Source of the DNA: Luminiphilus sp.
GTDB taxonomy: Bacteria; Pseudomonadota; Gammaproteobacteria; Pseudomonadales; Halieaceae
Reading direction: 5' to 3'
Assembly: GCA_029251065.1 (NCBI GenBank)
Contig: JAQXEB010000073.1
Location: forward strand, 1-14,481
Length of the DNA: 14,481 bases
The position numbers and the translations under genes were made by a program. Under the pieces are notes generated by a model that worked only from the letters and a program-made list of their open reading frames with translations, ran no database searches and was not told the origin of the DNA. This document shows positions 14,040-14,481 of the stretch, in pieces. Numbering within the stretch: the stretch's first letter is position 1; every line of letters starts with the position of its first letter.

Positions 14040-14481
14040 TGTCTCACGCTGTAACCCACAGATCGGGGGTGATTTCGTCGGAGTTAAGCGAGGCGCCATT
14101 ACCGCCTGCACTCAAGCAAATTTACGCCAATCGCGGAGTTGATCGGCTGGATGACATTACCCTCCCGCTGAGTCAGCTTGCGCCACCCTCGGCACTCAAA
14201 GGCGCTCAGGCAGCCGCTGAAATGCTCGCCGACGCGATCGAGTTTCAGGCAAGTGTCGTCATCGTTGGAGACTTTGATGCCGACGGGGCGACCAGCTGCG
14301 CGCTCGCCGTGTCTTTGCTCAAGCAAATGGGTTTGGAGGAGGTGACCTATTTGGTGCCTAATCGATTTGAGTTTGGCTACGGGCTGACGCCTGAAATCGT
14401 TGGCATTGCGGCACAGTATCAGCCCGACGTGTTAGTCACCGTCGACAACGGAATCGCGAGTATTGACGGGGTAATGGCCGC
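14039..14481 (+). CDS. recJ: Single-stranded-DNA-specific 5'-3' exonuclease RecJ (N-terminal part)
   Basis: RecJ degrades 5'-ended single-stranded DNA in RecF-type recombination and mismatch repair. The 147 visible residues begin MSHAVTHRSG at ATG 14039, one base overlapping the thrC stop, and run off the window edge. DHH-family features are present: VVIVGDFDADGATS (73-86) with Asp78, Asp80 and Asp82 for metal binding, VPNRFEFGYGL (106-116) and VTVDNGIAS (133-141) with Asp136. The DHH motif itself and the DHHA1 domain lie beyond the edge. The dsbC-hom-thrC-recJ order agrees with Pseudomonas. The frame is intact in the visible part. Confidence 0.95.
   Translation, partial: MSHAVTHRSGVISSELSEAPLPPALKQIYANRGVDRLDDITLPLSQLAPPSALKGAQAAAEMLADAIEFQASVVIVGDFDADGATSCALAVSLLKQMGLEEVTYLVPNRFEFGYGLTPEIVGIAAQYQPDVLVTVDNGIASIDGVMA

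Overview
This is a core chromosomal window from a gammaproteobacterium. Nearly every protein can be recognised by close similarity to Escherichia coli or Pseudomonas counterparts. The order ypjD-corB / ffh / rpsP-rimM-trmD-rplS followed by xerD-dsbC-(alaC)-hom-thrC-recJ matches the Pseudomonas-type arrangement; E. coli has the same blocks scattered. Moderate GC content and the acidic, compact proteins would fit a marine lineage such as the Cellvibrionales/Halieaceae or relatives, but that narrower placement is inference. No mobile element, phage gene, CRISPR array, tRNA or rRNA was seen. Gene density is very high and no gap exceeds about 110 bases.

Left part (1-2600, plus strand): the 3' end of an unidentified gene with a four-copy 30-bp repeat coding for an Ala/Glu/Pro tail, a clear intrinsic terminator, then queA-tgt (queuosine tRNA modification) and a small DUF1289 gene overlapping tgt. 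The usual downstream partners yajC-secD-secF are absent. Middle left (2602-4777, minus strand): corB/yfjD and ypjD, divergent from ffh, converging on the DUF1289 gene with only four bases between stops. The ypjD-ffh gap holds a near-consensus -10 inside a short palindrome.

Middle (4872-8374, plus strand): ffh (SRP protein) and the classic ribosome/tRNA operon rpsP-rimM-trmD-rplS. The two ribosomal-protein genes have good Shine-Dalgarno (SD) sites. rimM has no SD and its GTG start lies in a 7-bp perfect hairpin stem; an 8-bp hairpin sits just before the rplS SD. This looks like the sequence basis for unequal expression within the operon.

Right part (8402-14481, plus strand): xerD (chromosome dimer resolution), dsbC (periplasmic disulfide isomerase), alaC (alanine aminotransferase), hom and thrC (threonine branch of the aspartate pathway) and the start of recJ (5'-3' ssDNA exonuclease, cut by the window end). 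These genes are tightly packed, with 1-4 base overlaps or short gaps, so they are probably co-transcribed.

I found no convincing new biological system. The points worth a second look are small regulatory structures, the repeat-bearing tail, the altered neighbourhoods of tgt and hom, and a nine-G tract inside the catalytic motif of trmD.
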